From Deltaproteobacteria bacterium (GTDB lineage: Bacteria > Desulfobacterota > Binatia > UBA9968): DNA of 64,000 nt. A model generated the notes under the pieces. The model ran no database searches, was not told the origin of the DNA, and was given only the letters and a program-made list of their open reading frames with translations. A program made the position numbers and the translations under genes. Shown here one piece after another: positions 27,501-35,469 of this stretch (position 1 is the first letter of the stretch; every line of letters starts with the position of its first letter). The stretch spans positions 1 to 64,000 of the forward strand of contig VGTH01000012.1 in assembly GCA_016874755.1 (NCBI GenBank), read 5' to 3'.

Positions 27501-28537
27501 GCCGTGCCGGAAAATCCGAAGTTGACCGTCACGTCCTGTCCTGATACCGCTGACAGCGTCGCCGTGATCGTGGCCGCAGCCGCGGCTTCCGCCATGGCTG
27601 CACCGCTAATCGATAGCGTCACCGTCGGCGCCGCGTCGTCATCGGTAATGGTGTAAGTGTGCACGGTGGGCGCGCCCAGCGTTGCATTGACCGGATTGGA
27701 TAGAGTGATTTGAATAGTTTCGTCCAATTCGTCGAGGCTGTCGTTGTTGATGGTGACCGCAATATTTCGTGTCGTTTGACCGGTAGCGAACGTCAGCGTG
27801 CCGCTCGCAAGCGTGTAGTCGGTGCCGCTGCCGGTGGCGGTCCCGCCCGTCACCGCGAAGTCGATAGTCACCGTCGGCTCGGTAGCCACCGACAAAGAAA
27901 CCGGGATGTTCACGGTCGTTACCGATTCGACGCCGCTCGAGCTCACCGCGTTGAAAGCTACTGTGGGAACGGGATAGAGCGAGTATTTTTCGTTCAAGTA
28001 TTGTTCGGTCTGTTGTCGCTCCGCGGCGGACAATGCGCGGTCGTAAACCAGCACCTCGACGATATCGCCGTTAAAAAAAGTATTGTTGTTCCAGCCCCGG
28101 GCGATGTTGCCGGTGGGCTGAGTCTGGGCGATGTTGGCCAACTTGCCGGATTCGCTGTGAACCTGGGCGCCATTGACGAACAAGGTGTCCGTGCCGCTGG
28201 CGCCATCGTGGCGCGACACGGTCATTGAAAATTGGTTGCCGATGTTTGACGGCCGCGTGTAAACCGGCTGATTCCCTACCTGTGTGGTGCCAAACCGATA
28301 GGCGACTTCGTCCTGGAAGGGACCCAGATAAACGGTGCCCCCGCTCGCTGTCTCGTTCCAAAAAATCGCCGTGTTGTTGGCGTTGCTCGGCGCCGCAGGC
28401 GTGTGGTCGACGCTGTTCTTGGAAATCAAGAAAATGGTCATGCCCGACAAGCCGCTCACCGGCAAATTGTAGGCAAGAAAATCGTCGGAACCGTCGAACC
28501 GCAGCACCGGCAGCGTGTTCAGAGTATTGGCGACCAC
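24521..28537 (-). CDS. Giant secreted repeat protein, C-terminal part (LamG-like, Calx-beta, DUF11, TSP3-like)
   Basis: 1,338 residues as read, but it starts inside a domain and is best seen as the continuation of the frame ending at 28519. From the N-terminus: the rest of a LamG/concanavalin-like domain (1 to about 185, with LPVLRFDGSDDF and GDIVEVLVYDRALS), four Calx-beta repeats (about 190-635), three DUF11 repeats with SPDPV...TFVSAS...LGDLAPG (about 636-1000), a Pro-rich linker, a fourth DUF11-like unit, a Ca-binding DKDGDGFPDEDE motif near 1205, and an unassigned C-terminal beta domain. There is no visible LPxTG, PEP-CTERM or autotransporter barrel, so how it is exported or anchored is unclear. 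Likely a Ca-dependent surface or matrix protein. Confidence 0.8.
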   Translation of the reverse strand: MVANTLNTLPVLRFDGSDDFLAYNLPVSGLSGMTIFLISKNSVDHTPAAPSNANNTAIFWNETASGGTVYLGPFQDEVAYRFGTTQVGNQPVYTRPSNIGNQFSMTVSRHDGASGTDTLFVNGAQVHSESGKLANIAQTQPTGNIARGWNNNTFFNGDIVEVLVYDRALSAAERQQTEQYLNEKYSLYPVPTVAFNAVSSSGVESVTTVNIPVSLSVATEPTVTIDFAVTGGTATGSGTDYTLASGTLTFATGQTTRNIAVTINNDSLDELDETIQITLSNPVNATLGAPTVHTYTITDDDAAPTVTLSISGAAMAEAAAAATITATLSAVSGQDVTVNFGFSGTATLNNDYTASASVITILAGATTGSITLTAIQDAIDEPSETIVVDIISATNATTLTPQQVTATIIDDDAMPTVTLSIANASMAEASGVATVTAALSAVSSLDVTINLTFSGTATFNTDYSASSAVITIPGGGLTGGITLTAIQDTLNEANETIVVGIGSITNATELGTQQATATIVDDDAMPTVSLSIAGTSIAETGGIATVTATLSAISGQAVTVGLAFSGSATFNVDYSPSSTSIVIPAGSLSGSITLAAISDTIDEPNETIAVTMGLVSNATAAGLQQVTATIIDDDGPNVAFNLAIDDTPDPVQPGAEIAYTLTYGNATTANQTASQVTLRNTIPADTTFVSASNGGAFAAGLVTWTLGDLAPGASGTRTLVVQVNTPLPNGTILTAQATLQDNASTSINASQNTTVQSAPILALSMTDSPDPVQAGGQLAYTVNYSNAGNANQTAPSATLGVPLPANATFVSASNAGALVGGIATWSLGDVPPGTSGTRTLVVQVNSPLPNGTILNAQVSLQDTIGNSAAASQSSTVNSSPLLALTVIDSPDPVLPGGEVTYTFTVSNASAANQTATGVTLTDTIPANATFVSASDGGVFANGIVTWTIASLAPGTSVTRTLVVKLGSTVLGGTLVANIATIGNGQGQSASAQANTTVAYTGGGGFVPNNYATTNAESASVGADTTPASSSGFSVAAPAEMAPGSVPLQAPAPALVTPRAPTTPLMPPNQAPNFTQPNFGQPRCSTMLSLSGSHSPQPAFSGATVTYTFNYINLSTLDTMRDVALHSFLPKEMTFVSASDRGVAASDNSAYWHLGDLAPGARGTRSVVARVGQLEAETILLVNNHAMLENGVDNCAQTIEAATIQAVSSTDKDGDGFPDEDEKRCGANPLDAASTCFSLELTQNTIRVQRGREVSLKALVKGRFRFAGEVTVTPNNSLNGAVWQVADSHAKLGPKKMSEEVSFGLYTTSNTPLGLHQVPIWAVSGKMATTQILTIEVAP

Positions 28538-31500
28538 ACTGGGGCGGGAACCGCTCGATCCTTGAGACCGTCGCGCCCATTACCGGACTGATCCGCCCAT
28601 TGATCGACCACGCCGCCGTTCAAACTCACACCACGGTCGGCGCGCAACCAGAGCGCCTGGCTTGCCGCCGGGCCCGCGGAGCCCTCGTTGTCGGTGTTTG
28701 TCATCGAGAGATCAGCCGGATCGAGGTTGTGATAGTTGCCATCCGAGCTGCTGGCTGGCCCGATGACGACAGTGTAAGCGATGTGGCCGTCATCGATGAC
28801 GTCATCGACGCCCGTGACGGTGACCGTTTGTGCGGCGTTCCAATTGCTGGCGTCAAACGAGAGACTGGGCACCGAAACCGTGCCCTCGGCGGTGTTGCTC
28901 GATGAGATCGGAATCGTGACCGTCGCGGTCGGCGCTGAGTCAAGCACCACGGTAAACGTCGCCGTGCCTCCCTCTTCCGTCGTCGTTGGCCCGCTGGTGC
29001 GCGTAACCGTGATGCCAGCGGTATCGTCGTCGGCGATGGTTGCAGTCACCTGCTGGGTGCCCGATTCCGTGCCGTTGATGACGGTATCGATATCGACGAC
29101 GATCGTCTCATCCGGTTCATCGATATTGTCTTGAACCGCCGTCAGCGTGATACTCCCTGTCGTGTCGCCAGCTGTAATGGTGATCGCTGTCCCTGAGCGT
29201 GTGTAATCGCTTGTCAGTGTCGCCGTACCCGAGAAAGCCAAGTTGACTGTGACATCCTGCCCAGAAACCGCCGATAGTGTTGCAGTGACCGTTGCGACTC
29301 CAGCTGCTTCGGCCATCGGACTGCCGCTGATGCTCAGTGTCACCGTCGGCGCCGCATCATCGTCGGTGATTGTGGCCGTGACTTGTTGGGTACCAGACTC
29401 CGTACCATTGGTCACAGTGTCGATGTCGACGATGATTGTTTCGTTCGGCTCATCGATAGTGTCTTGAACGGCAGTCAGCGTGATGTTGCCCGTTGTGCTG
29501 CCGGCTGGAATCGTAATTGAAGTGCCAGAGCGAGTGTAGTCCGCAGTCAATGTCGCTGTGCCGGAGAACGTTAAGTTGACGCTCACATCCTGCCCAGAAA
29601 CCGCCGATAGTGTTGCAGTGACCGTCGCCACACCAGCCGCTTCTGCCATCGGACTGCCGCTGATGCTCAGTGTTACCGTCGGCGCCGCATCATCGTCGGT
29701 GATCGTCGCGGTCACCTGCTGAGTACCGGATTCAGTTCCGTTGGTTACAGTATCGATGTCGACAATGATCGTTTCATTGGGCTCGTCGATAGAGTCCTGA
29801 ACGGCAGTCAACGTGATGTTTCCCGTCGTGCTGCCGGCGGGAATTGTGATTGAAGTCCCCGAGCGCGTGTAGTCGGAAGTGAGCGTCGCCGTGCCGGAGA
29901 AAGTCAAATTGACGGTTACGTCCTGTCCAGAGACGGCAGACAGTGTCGCGGTCACGGTGGCCACGCCACCGGCCTCGGCCATTGGCGTACCCGAGATGCT
30001 CAACGTCACTGTCGGCGCCGCATCGTCGTCGGTGATCGTCGCGGTCACCTGCTGCGTGCCCGACTCCGTACCATTGGTCACAGTGTCGATGTCGACGATG
30101 ATCGTTTCATTGGGCTCGTCGATAGAGTCCTGAACGGCAGTCAGCGTGATGTTGCCCGTTGTGCTGCCGGCTGGAATCGTAATTGAAGTGCCAGAGCGAG
30201 TGTAGTCCGCAGTCAATGTCGCTGTGCCGGAGAACGTTAAGTTGACGCTCACATCCTGCCCAGAAACCGCCGATAGTGTTGCAGTGACCGTTGCGACTCC
30301 AGCTGCTTCCGCCATTGGTGTGCCGCTGATGCTCAACGTGACCGTCGGCGCGGCATCGTCGTCGGTGATCGTCGCGGTCACCTGCTGAGTACCGGATTCA
30401 GTTCCGTTGGTTACAGTATCGATGTCGACAATGATCGTCTCGTCCGGTTCGTCGATAGCATCTTGAACCGCAGTTAAGGTAATACTTCCAGTCGTGCTGC
30501 CCGCCGCAATTGTGATCGCCGTTCCCGAGCGCGTGTAGTCGCTGGTCAGCGTTGCCGTGCCCGAAAATGTCAGATTCACCGTCACGGCTTGCGTCGACGT
30601 GTGTGACAGTGTGGCGGTGACCGTGGCCACTCCTCCAGCTTCAGCCATCGGTGTCCCGCTAATGCTGAGGGTCACGGAGGGTGCCGCATCGTCGTCGGTG
30701 ATCGTCACGGTCACCTGCTGGGTACCCGACTCGCTGCCGTTAGTCACCGTCGTGATGTCGACGACGATCGTCTCATTGGGCTCATCAATCGTGTCCTGCG
30801 TCGCCGTCAGTATGATGCTGCCGGTCAGATTCCCCGGAGAAATCGTGATCGACGATGCTGAAGTCGTGTAGTCTGTGTTGGTTGTTGCTGTTCCGGAAAA
30901 CGCCAGATTCACGGTCACCGGTTGACCATAAGCTTGCGACAGAGTTGCCGTAACTGTCGCCGTCCCGCCGGCCTCCGCAATCGAACTGTTGTCGACGCTC
31001 AAAGTGACCGTGGGCGCGGTCGCCGGTGTCAACGCTACGCTCTGGGCGACACCGTCACTATCATTGTGCCCCACAATCGTCGCGCCTTTCGTACCGCTAC
31101 TGCCCGCCGCCGACAAAGCGACATAGTTCATCTCCATGGATTCGCCGCCGGTACCTGTGCTCGATGATCCCTCTCCCCCCTCAGTCATATCCAAAGGAGG
31201 TGACCAGGCGGATCCCGGCGTGCCCGAGGAAGGAACAGCGTACGCCGTGACTAGCATGGTGTTCGCTACGGTAGTCGTCACGCTGGGTGCTGTGACCACA
31301 AACGCCGAGATGTCCCCAGATCCCGCTACCTGTCCGCCAGAAACATTTATCGGCGTCGTCGTATCGACTCCATAAAAGGTCATGATTCCGCCGACTGCGC
31401 CGGTCGGCGCTCCGCTGAAAGTCCAGGTATAGTTTGCCGGCTCGCTGTTACTGGCGACGCGTCGATAGGTTGCAAGATTTTGGGTTATATTGGTGTTGTC

Positions 31501-33051
31501 GGGCTGCAATCGGATCAGAGTCCATCCGGCCGGCTCGGTGATTGCGGATGCGCTTGGTCTTACGGCGACCACGGCGATCATGACGTCGTTCTGCACGGTG
31601 CCGGCGGGAACGTTAAGCGTGAGTGTCGCGACTCCCGTACCCACACTCGCTTGCGTTGCGGAACGAAACCGGATTGTCGGATCGATGACCGTGTAGGTGT
31701 GCACCGTGTTGGCACCGAGCGACGCGTTGGTTGGATTCGCAAGTGTGATCTCAATCGTCTCGCCGCTGTCCGCTACGGTATCGTCGACTACCGTAATCGG
31801 CACATATTTAATGGTCTCTCCCGGGTTGAACGTCAGCGTGCCGCTGTTCAGCGTGAAATCGACGCCGCCAGGTGTGGCGCTTCCACCGGTGCGGGAGTAG
31901 TCCACCGCAACGGTCTGCCCAGACGCTGCTGATAGCGATACCGGTATCGAGACGGACGTGGTCGACTCTGCTCCGCTGGAACTGCTAGCGCCGAAGGATA
32001 CCGTCGGTGCCGCATCGTCATCTGTTATCGTTGCCGTCACTTGTTGGGTGCCCGACTCCGTGCCGTTGGTCACAGAGCTGATATCGACGATGATGGTCTC
32101 GTTCGGCTCGTCGATGCTGTCTTGAACCGCAGTCAGTGTGATATTGCCCGTGGTGCTGCCCGCTGGAATCGTGATCGACGTTCCCGAGCGCGTGTAGTCG
32201 CTGGTCAACGTCGCGGTTCCTGAAAAGGCCAAGTTGACCGTAACGTCCTGACTATGAGTATTGGACAGAGTGGCCGTCACCGTCGCGGTCCCGCCTGCTT
32301 CTGCCAACGGGCTACCGCTAAGAGACAAAGTCACCGTGGGCGGGACGGGTTTGATCGGCACTGCGCCGATGGCGGCTTCAGCTACCCCCGACCACGACAT
32401 GGTCACGCTCGCTGCTCCCGGTTCTGTGCTGCCGCCCCCGTAGGCGGTACCGCCGGAGCCGGCTCGACTCAAATTCCACCGTTGAGTTTGACCGCCGCCG
32501 ACCGAAATCGCGGAATCTTTGGAAACCACAGTATCGAAAACTAGCTCTCCTACCGCCGAACTCACGGTGACACTTCCGCTAGCGCTGGTTGAGCAGGTGC
32601 CCAGGGGTGTAGTCTGATCGACACCGGTGAACGTTGTCACTCCAACTACTTTTCCATGCCCCGAGGCGCCGGAGAAACTCACGACCACGTTCGCGGTAAC
32701 GGCGCCAGGATTTACCAGGCTCCATATCTCCGTGCGGGTGTCGGTGCCAAATGATTGTTCACAAACCTTTGTCAGACCGACTGAGTTATACGTGATGCCG
32801 CTTACGTCTACGCTGCTGCTCTCGACAATAAACGAAACGCCGACTAACATTAGCCGATCTGTTCCTGAAGTCGTATGGGAGATGGTAACGGTATTTGTCG
32901 TCGCGGTACCGCTGGAGACTGCGTCGACGGCAACGGCTCCCGACGCCGGCTTTGTCACGCAAAATACAGCCACAGCAATCAGCAATGCGGTCCAAACAGG
33001 CCATACCCTGCGAAGCTTCGCAATTCTCTGTTGCGTGAATTTGTATTCCAT
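28519..33051 (-). CDS. Giant secreted repeat protein, N-terminal part (Calx-beta array)
   Basis: 1,510 residues. A signal peptide (about 1-38, cleavage near ASG-AVA) is followed by a jelly-roll-like domain (about 40-235) and a Calx-beta repeat (237-347). A diverged Calx-beta, a second jelly-roll-like domain, and an array of six near-identical 111-residue Calx-beta repeats (about 679-1344) come next. Each ends in ITDDDAA, supplying the Asp cluster for Ca2+. The frame ends soon after LWLRADRGV and DQSGNGRDG, the start of a LamG-like domain whose remainder lies in the overlapping -1 frame (24521-28537). No Shine-Dalgarno is evident at 33051. Joined, the protein would be about 2,840 residues. Probable adhesin or biofilm matrix protein. 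Confidence 0.82.
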   Translation of the reverse strand: MEYKFTQQRIAKLRRVWPVWTALLIAVAVFCVTKPASGAVAVDAVSSGTATTNTVTISHTTSGTDRLMLVGVSFIVESSSVDVSGITYNSVGLTKVCEQSFGTDTRTEIWSLVNPGAVTANVVVSFSGASGHGKVVGVTTFTGVDQTTPLGTCSTSASGSVTVSSAVGELVFDTVVSKDSAISVGGGQTQRWNLSRAGSGGTAYGGGSTEPGAASVTMSWSGVAEAAIGAVPIKPVPPTVTLSLSGSPLAEAGGTATVTATLSNTHSQDVTVNLAFSGTATLTSDYTRSGTSITIPAGSTTGNITLTAVQDSIDEPNETIIVDISSVTNGTESGTQQVTATITDDDAAPTVSFGASSSSGAESTTSVSIPVSLSAASGQTVAVDYSRTGGSATPGGVDFTLNSGTLTFNPGETIKYVPITVVDDTVADSGETIEITLANPTNASLGANTVHTYTVIDPTIRFRSATQASVGTGVATLTLNVPAGTVQNDVMIAVVAVRPSASAITEPAGWTLIRLQPDNTNITQNLATYRRVASNSEPANYTWTFSGAPTGAVGGIMTFYGVDTTTPINVSGGQVAGSGDISAFVVTAPSVTTTVANTMLVTAYAVPSSGTPGSAWSPPLDMTEGGEGSSSTGTGGESMEMNYVALSAAGSSGTKGATIVGHNDSDGVAQSVALTPATAPTVTLSVDNSSIAEAGGTATVTATLSQAYGQPVTVNLAFSGTATTNTDYTTSASSITISPGNLTGSIILTATQDTIDEPNETIVVDITTVTNGSESGTQQVTVTITDDDAAPSVTLSISGTPMAEAGGVATVTATLSHTSTQAVTVNLTFSGTATLTSDYTRSGTAITIAAGSTTGSITLTAVQDAIDEPDETIIVDIDTVTNGTESGTQQVTATITDDDAAPTVTLSISGTPMAEAAGVATVTATLSAVSGQDVSVNLTFSGTATLTADYTRSGTSITIPAGSTTGNITLTAVQDSIDEPNETIIVDIDTVTNGTESGTQQVTATITDDDAAPTVTLSISGTPMAEAGGVATVTATLSAVSGQDVTVNLTFSGTATLTSDYTRSGTSITIPAGSTTGNITLTAVQDSIDEPNETIIVDIDTVTNGTESGTQQVTATITDDDAAPTVTLSISGSPMAEAAGVATVTATLSAVSGQDVSVNLTFSGTATLTADYTRSGTSITIPAGSTTGNITLTAVQDTIDEPNETIIVDIDTVTNGTESGTQQVTATITDDDAAPTVTLSISGSPMAEAAGVATVTATLSAVSGQDVTVNLAFSGTATLTSDYTRSGTAITITAGDTTGSITLTAVQDNIDEPDETIVVDIDTVINGTESGTQQVTATIADDDTAGITVTRTSGPTTTEEGGTATFTVVLDSAPTATVTIPISSSNTAEGTVSVPSLSFDASNWNAAQTVTVTGVDDVIDDGHIAYTVVIGPASSSDGNYHNLDPADLSMTNTDNEGSAGPAASQALWLRADRGVSLNGGVVDQWADQSGNGRDGLKDRAVPAPVWSPIL
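29020..31017 (-). repeat. Six tandem 333-bp coding repeats (Calx-beta array)
   Basis: Unit boundaries, marked by the codons for DDDAAPTVT, recur at about 29341, 29674, 30007, 30340 and 30673, exactly 333 bp apart. Units 3 and 5 of the array (around 30127-30290 and 29461-29624) are nearly identical to each other while the unit between them differs at many silent sites. This indicates a 666-bp higher-order duplication or gene conversion. Confidence 0.9.
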
Positions 33052-33412
33052 TTTTGCGGGCGCTATTTTCCGCGGTCGATATAAGCCAGAGCCGTGCCAT
33101 AGAGATCTTTCGTTTCATCCTTGTGCCGCGGAAAATAACTGCACCTACCGTTTGCTGGGAAAATACTTTCTGATCGATGAGTTAACGCCCTAACACTGCG
33201 GACAGCGACGAGCTCAGAGGGGAAAACAGGCAAAACTTGCAGTCGAAGAAGCTATCGACCAAAGGGCGAGGGGCAACGTTTACAGGACTGCTAACCGCCA
33301 CGTCAAAGTGCTGACGAGATTATTATGCGATTGACACGCACAATGACCGTCGACCACTGTCTGGCATTATTTTGACGGGAGACAATTTGCTCCCGCGCGG
33401 AGGTTTCGGAGA
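33052..33412. other. Intergenic region upstream of the giant repeat protein, with inverted repeat
   Basis: No gene is supported here. TATTTTCCGCGG (33064-33075) and CCGCGGAAAATA (33126-33137) are perfect 12-bp inverted arms 50 nt apart, 13 nt upstream of the start of the giant gene. They could be an operator or a leader structure occluding initiation. No riboswitch consensus was recognised. Confidence 0.5.
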
Positions 33413-33667
33413 ATGAAAGCTATCGTGCTCGCCATCTTGTTTAGCTTGACTCAAGCCGCACAGCTCAACGCTCAAACCTCTTTCTTTGAAGGCAAGACCA
33501 TCCGCATCGTCGTCGGCCTGCCCGCCGGCGACGCCTACGATCTCTACCCGCGCATGCTCGCCAACTACATGGGCAAATACATTCCCGGCAATCCAACGAT
33601 CATGGTGCAAAACATGCCTGGCGCATCGAGCAATCGGCGGCTTCAGCAGATCATCGACCAGCTTTGA
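33413..33667 (+). pseudogene. Truncated Bug-like SBP (N-terminal copy)
   Basis: 84 codons: a signal peptide (about 1-21) and the first 55 residues of a mature Bug-like SBP. From SFFEGKTIRIVVGLPAGDAY to MVQNMPGASS it matches the full-length copy at 34358 almost residue for residue. After GASS the sequence departs (NRRLQQII) and stops. A good ribosome site (GGAG, 4-5 nt) precedes ATG 33413. About 260 residues are missing, so it cannot bind ligand. It looks like a partial duplication whose end abuts a decayed toxin gene. Confidence 0.8.
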
Positions 33668-33714
33668 GTTGAGGGAACCGAAGTGGACTGTTTCTCGCGA
33701 GCGAAGGCGGCCGA

Positions 33715-33970
33715 TTACTGAGATTTCTTCCAGATTCGTAAGAATCGGCTCGGTGTCAGGATGGGGATGTTCTCGTATTGTTTCAGGACTAAAATATCAT
33801 CGTCGCCGGAGACAAGCCATTTCGCCTGCGCCGCAACTACACAGGCGATCACTTTATCATCGTCCGGATCTCACTCTACGACTGGCTCTATTTTGATGAA
33901 GGGACGATCTCAACCAGGCTCAAGAGCGATTCTATGACTTCAGCGACCGTTGTTTGCAGGAACTTCCGCG
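33715..33970 (-). pseudogene. PIN-domain toxin remnant
   Basis: In the minus strand the last 43 codons encode DPDDDKVIACVVAAQAKWLV then SGDDDILVLKQYENIPILTP and a TAA at 33715-33717. This is the C-terminal half of a PIN-fold (PilT N-terminus type) RNase toxin, with acidic residues of the active site. Upstream, VAEVIESLLSLVEIV lies in another frame, and a TGA sits between VVE and DPDD. So there is one frameshift, one in-frame stop, and no N-terminal half. The antitoxin gene lies directly upstream. Confidence 0.7.
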
Positions 33971-34131
33971 ACTCGTTCGGCAATCATCGACGGTTTGAGT
34001 GGACGCACTCGTTTGAGAACAATCATGTCTCCCTCCGTCCATACCGCCAGTTCACTCGATGTCGGGAAGAGCCTGAGCATTTCTTTAGGCAGCTTTATGT
34101 AACCGTTCGATTCTACTCTGATTGCTTTCAT
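33940..34131 (-). CDS. AbrB/MazE-type antitoxin, C-terminally shortened
   Basis: 63 residues: MKAIRVESNGYIKLPKEMLR is the swapped-hairpin AbrB DNA-binding start, followed by SELAVWTEGDMIVLKRV. GGAG with 6-nt spacing precedes ATG 34131. Family members continue for about 15-20 more residues that clamp the toxin; here the frame stops in VPANNGR as the PIN remnant begins. I infer a deletion joining antitoxin and toxin that removed the toxin-binding tail and the toxin's N-terminus. The DNA-binding domain may still be functional as an orphan regulator. Confidence 0.65.
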   Translation of the reverse strand: MKAIRVESNGYIKLPKEMLRLFPTSSELAVWTEGDMIVLKRVRPLKPSMIAERVAEVPANNGR

Positions 34132-34357
34132 ACGTTTCTCCGCGATCGCGGCCAGTGTCGAGCCCTTTGATCGTTCTTAATATACACCATCCGACAGATA
34201 GGTTGTACCGCCCATGAATGATCGGCTCGAAGAAAAATCGGCTGGTGGCTCCCGCGCCGGTGAAAGCAACCGTGCGGGGATCACAGCACTTATGCCATTT
34301 GACAGCTGCGCAAATATTCGACTAGTGTCAGTCGCGCAATAGCGAGACGGAACTGGT

Positions 34358-35392
34358 ATGCTTAAGAAAGTCTTGACGCTGGTGCTTTCACTTTTCCTGG
34401 CTCAAACCGCAGAGCTTGCGGCTCAGCCCCCTTTCTTCGAGGGCAAAACCATTCGCATCGTCGTTGGCCTGCCGGCCGGCGACGCTTACGATCTCTACCC
34501 GCGCATGTTGGCCAACTACATGGGGAAGTACATTCCCGGCAATCCGACGATCATGGTGCAGAACATGCCCGGTGCGTCGAGCATGATCGCCGCGAACTAC
34601 GTCGCCAACGTCGCCAAGCCCGACGGGTTAACGCTCGGCGCGACCCTGCCGTCGCTTTATTTCGATCAGTTGCTCGGGCGCAAGGAAGTGAGATTCGACT
34701 GGCGCAAGTACGGCTGGCTCGGCAGCTTCGAAGCATCGAACAATCTGCTCTACATGCGCACGGACACGCCTTTCAAAACCATTCACGACGTGACTAAAGC
34801 GGCGCTGCCGCCCAAGTGTGGCTCGACGGGCACCGGGTCATCGTCTTATTTTCTGGTGAAATTTCTCAACGAAGCGATCGGCACCAAGTTTGAAATCGTC
34901 ACCGGCTACCAGGGCGGCCAAGAGATCGACCTCGCGGTGGAGAAAAACGAAGTGGTCTGCCGCGGCTTCACCGTGACGACGTTCTTCGCGCGCGAGCCGT
35001 TTCACACCTGGCGCAAGAAAAATTTCGTCCGGGTGCTGTTTCAAACTGGCAAGAAGCGCGATCCGCGCCTGCCCGAGACTCCGACCGTGAACGAGCTGAT
35101 GGACGAGTACAAAACCCCGGAAGCGACCCGCAAGCTCGGTCATTTAGCGATGGCCTCCAGCGAGTTCGGCCGGCCGATCATGGCCACGCCCGGCACGCCG
35201 GCGGATCGTGTCAAGATATTGCGCGATGCCTTCGCGAAGTCTCTGAAAGATCCCGACTTGCTGGCCGAAGCGGCGAAGAAACGGTTGGAGATCGACCCGG
35301 CAAGCGGAGAAGAGCTCGACAATCTCGCCAAGGAAGTGATGTCGGTGAGCAAAGACATCATCGAGCGCTTGCGCCGGCTGTTGGAGAAATAG
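34358..35392 (+). CDS. Bug/TctC-like SBP (full-length)
   Basis: 344 residues with a signal peptide (about 1-23). Mature N-terminus PPFFEGKTIRIVVGLPAGDA and YDLYPRMLANYMGKYIPGNP are followed by MVQNMPGASSMIAANYVANV and KPDGLTLG. It is intact, unlike the partial copy at 33413. Stand-alone gene; no permease or enzyme partner within 1 kb on the same strand. Expected role: periplasmic carboxylate capture. Confidence 0.88.
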   Translation: MLKKVLTLVLSLFLAQTAELAAQPPFFEGKTIRIVVGLPAGDAYDLYPRMLANYMGKYIPGNPTIMVQNMPGASSMIAANYVANVAKPDGLTLGATLPSLYFDQLLGRKEVRFDWRKYGWLGSFEASNNLLYMRTDTPFKTIHDVTKAALPPKCGSTGTGSSSYFLVKFLNEAIGTKFEIVTGYQGGQEIDLAVEKNEVVCRGFTVTTFFAREPFHTWRKKNFVRVLFQTGKKRDPRLPETPTVNELMDEYKTPEATRKLGHLAMASSEFGRPIMATPGTPADRVKILRDAFAKSLKDPDLLAEAAKKRLEIDPASGEELDNLAKEVMSVSKDIIERLRRLLEK

Positions 35393-35469
35393 ATCGAAGG
35401 AGCTACCTGCGGTGAAGCGACAACAAGTCGAGGGTCGTCATTATTGTTGGGGCAATTTCCAACAGAGCG

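Noticed and set aside
29020-31017. Regularly spaced repeats suggesting a CRISPR array or satellite
   Set aside because: The 333-bp units are protein-coding, in frame and contiguous, with no spacers; they encode Calx-beta domains.
33052-33200. c-di-GMP (GEMM) riboswitch upstream of the giant adhesin-like gene
   Set aside because: The conserved GEMM core segments were looked for on the minus strand and not found; only a plain inverted repeat is present.
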